A stretch of 13,612 nucleotides of DNA from JAYWAM01 sp043782425 (lineage in GTDB: Bacteria; Pseudomonadota; Gammaproteobacteria; Burkholderiales; Usitatibacteraceae). A model generated the notes under the pieces. It worked only from the letters and a program-made list of their open reading frames with translations, was not told the origin of the DNA and ran no database searches. The DNA lies in the NCBI GenBank assembly GCA_043782425.1, contig JAYWAM010000217.1, positions 1 through 13,612 on the forward strand, in the 5' to 3' direction. This document shows, in pieces, positions 13,345 to 13,612 of this stretch (positions are counted from its first letter, which is position 1; every line of letters begins with the position of its first letter). The translations under genes and the position numbers were made by a program.

Positions 13345-13612
13345 TTATGCGAGCGCATTCTGCGGTTTGCGCCACACGCTTGCCAGCCACGGCTGCTGCT
13401 CACGCGGCAATCCGGGAGGGCGGTAGTAGTGATTCAGTTCGACAAATCCGGCGGCAGTTAAATGGCGGCGCCAGGTTTCGAGATCGAAATACGCGCCGTA
13501 ACGCCCGCGATTCCAGCCTCAGACGACCTGATCTCTATCGAGTCGCGCACCGCGCGCTGCGCCTAAAGTTCCCAACGGAATCAAGGCGCAGTGCAAGGAT
13601 TGAATATTTTTC
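13345..13612 (-). pseudogene. C-terminal part of a likely methyltransferase, broken by an in-frame TGA
   Basis: On the - strand one frame runs from the window edge to a TAA at 13345-13347, interrupted only by a TGA at 13519-13521. After the TGA come 57 residues starting GWNRGRYGAYFDLETW and holding HYYRPPGLPREQQPWLASVW. This end is typical, from memory, of small class I SAM-dependent methyltransferases in proteobacteria. The 30 residues before the TGA (including HCALIPLGTLGAARGARLD) read smoothly in the same frame, so the protein most likely once continued through this codon. A nonsense mutation (for example TGG to TGA) or a sequencing error would explain it. The 5' part lies outside the window. 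The family call is tentative; that the frame is coding-like on both sides of the TGA is clearer. Confidence 0.55.

Noticed and set aside
13241..13426. Small + strand open frame at the repeat
   Set aside because: It begins in the palindromic repeat and lies antisense to the methyltransferase-like frame; no ribosome binding site.
1..13612. CRISPR array, insertion sequence, tRNA-linked attachment site or prophage
   Set aside because: No regularly spaced repeats, transposase or integrase genes, or tRNA were found; all repeats seen are isolated palindromes.

Overview
The window looks like chromosomal DNA of a Gram-negative proteobacterium, most likely a betaproteobacterium. This rests on a TctABC transporter with a Bug-type binding protein, a DUF4124 secreted protein, the general protein style, and the dispersed palindromic repeats common in these genomes. 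The genus cannot be fixed from the sequence alone. No tRNA, rRNA, CRISPR array, transposase or phage gene was seen.

Region 1 (1-406) has no gene and is rich in palindromic repeats. Region 2 (407-8307, + strand) is the most notable part: six tightly packed genes that read as one operon. They are a sulfoacetaldehyde acetyltransferase (xsc), the three parts of a tripartite tricarboxylate-type transporter (binding protein, small membrane subunit, large membrane subunit), a CoA-acylating aldehyde dehydrogenase (sauS-like) and an AMP-forming acyl-CoA ligase (sauT-like). Together they spell a complete route for sulfoacetate: periplasmic capture and import, activation to sulfoacetyl-CoA, reduction to sulfoacetaldehyde, and desulfonation to acetyl phosphate plus sulfite. 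The enzymes correspond to the SauT-SauS-Xsc pathway known from Cupriavidus necator, but a TTT transporter stands where the MFS carrier SauU would be. No regulator, phosphotransacetylase, sulfite exporter or sulfite dehydrogenase is in the window.

Region 3 (8312-10273, - strand) converges on the operon. Read from its promoter end it holds an exported metallo-beta-lactamase-fold hydrolase, an 88-residue protein of unknown role, and a secreted DUF4124 protein, spaced like a small operon.

Region 4 (10410-13157, + strand) holds a 92-residue XRE-type DNA-binding protein followed by kbl and tdh, the two enzymes that turn threonine into glycine and acetyl-CoA. A long imperfect palindrome lies between kbl and tdh.

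Region 5 (13158-13612) has two palindromic repeats and then, on the - strand, the C-terminal end of a likely methyltransferase gene interrupted by an in-frame TGA. The repeat at 23-50 reappears in opposite orientation at 13243-13272, near the other end of the window.
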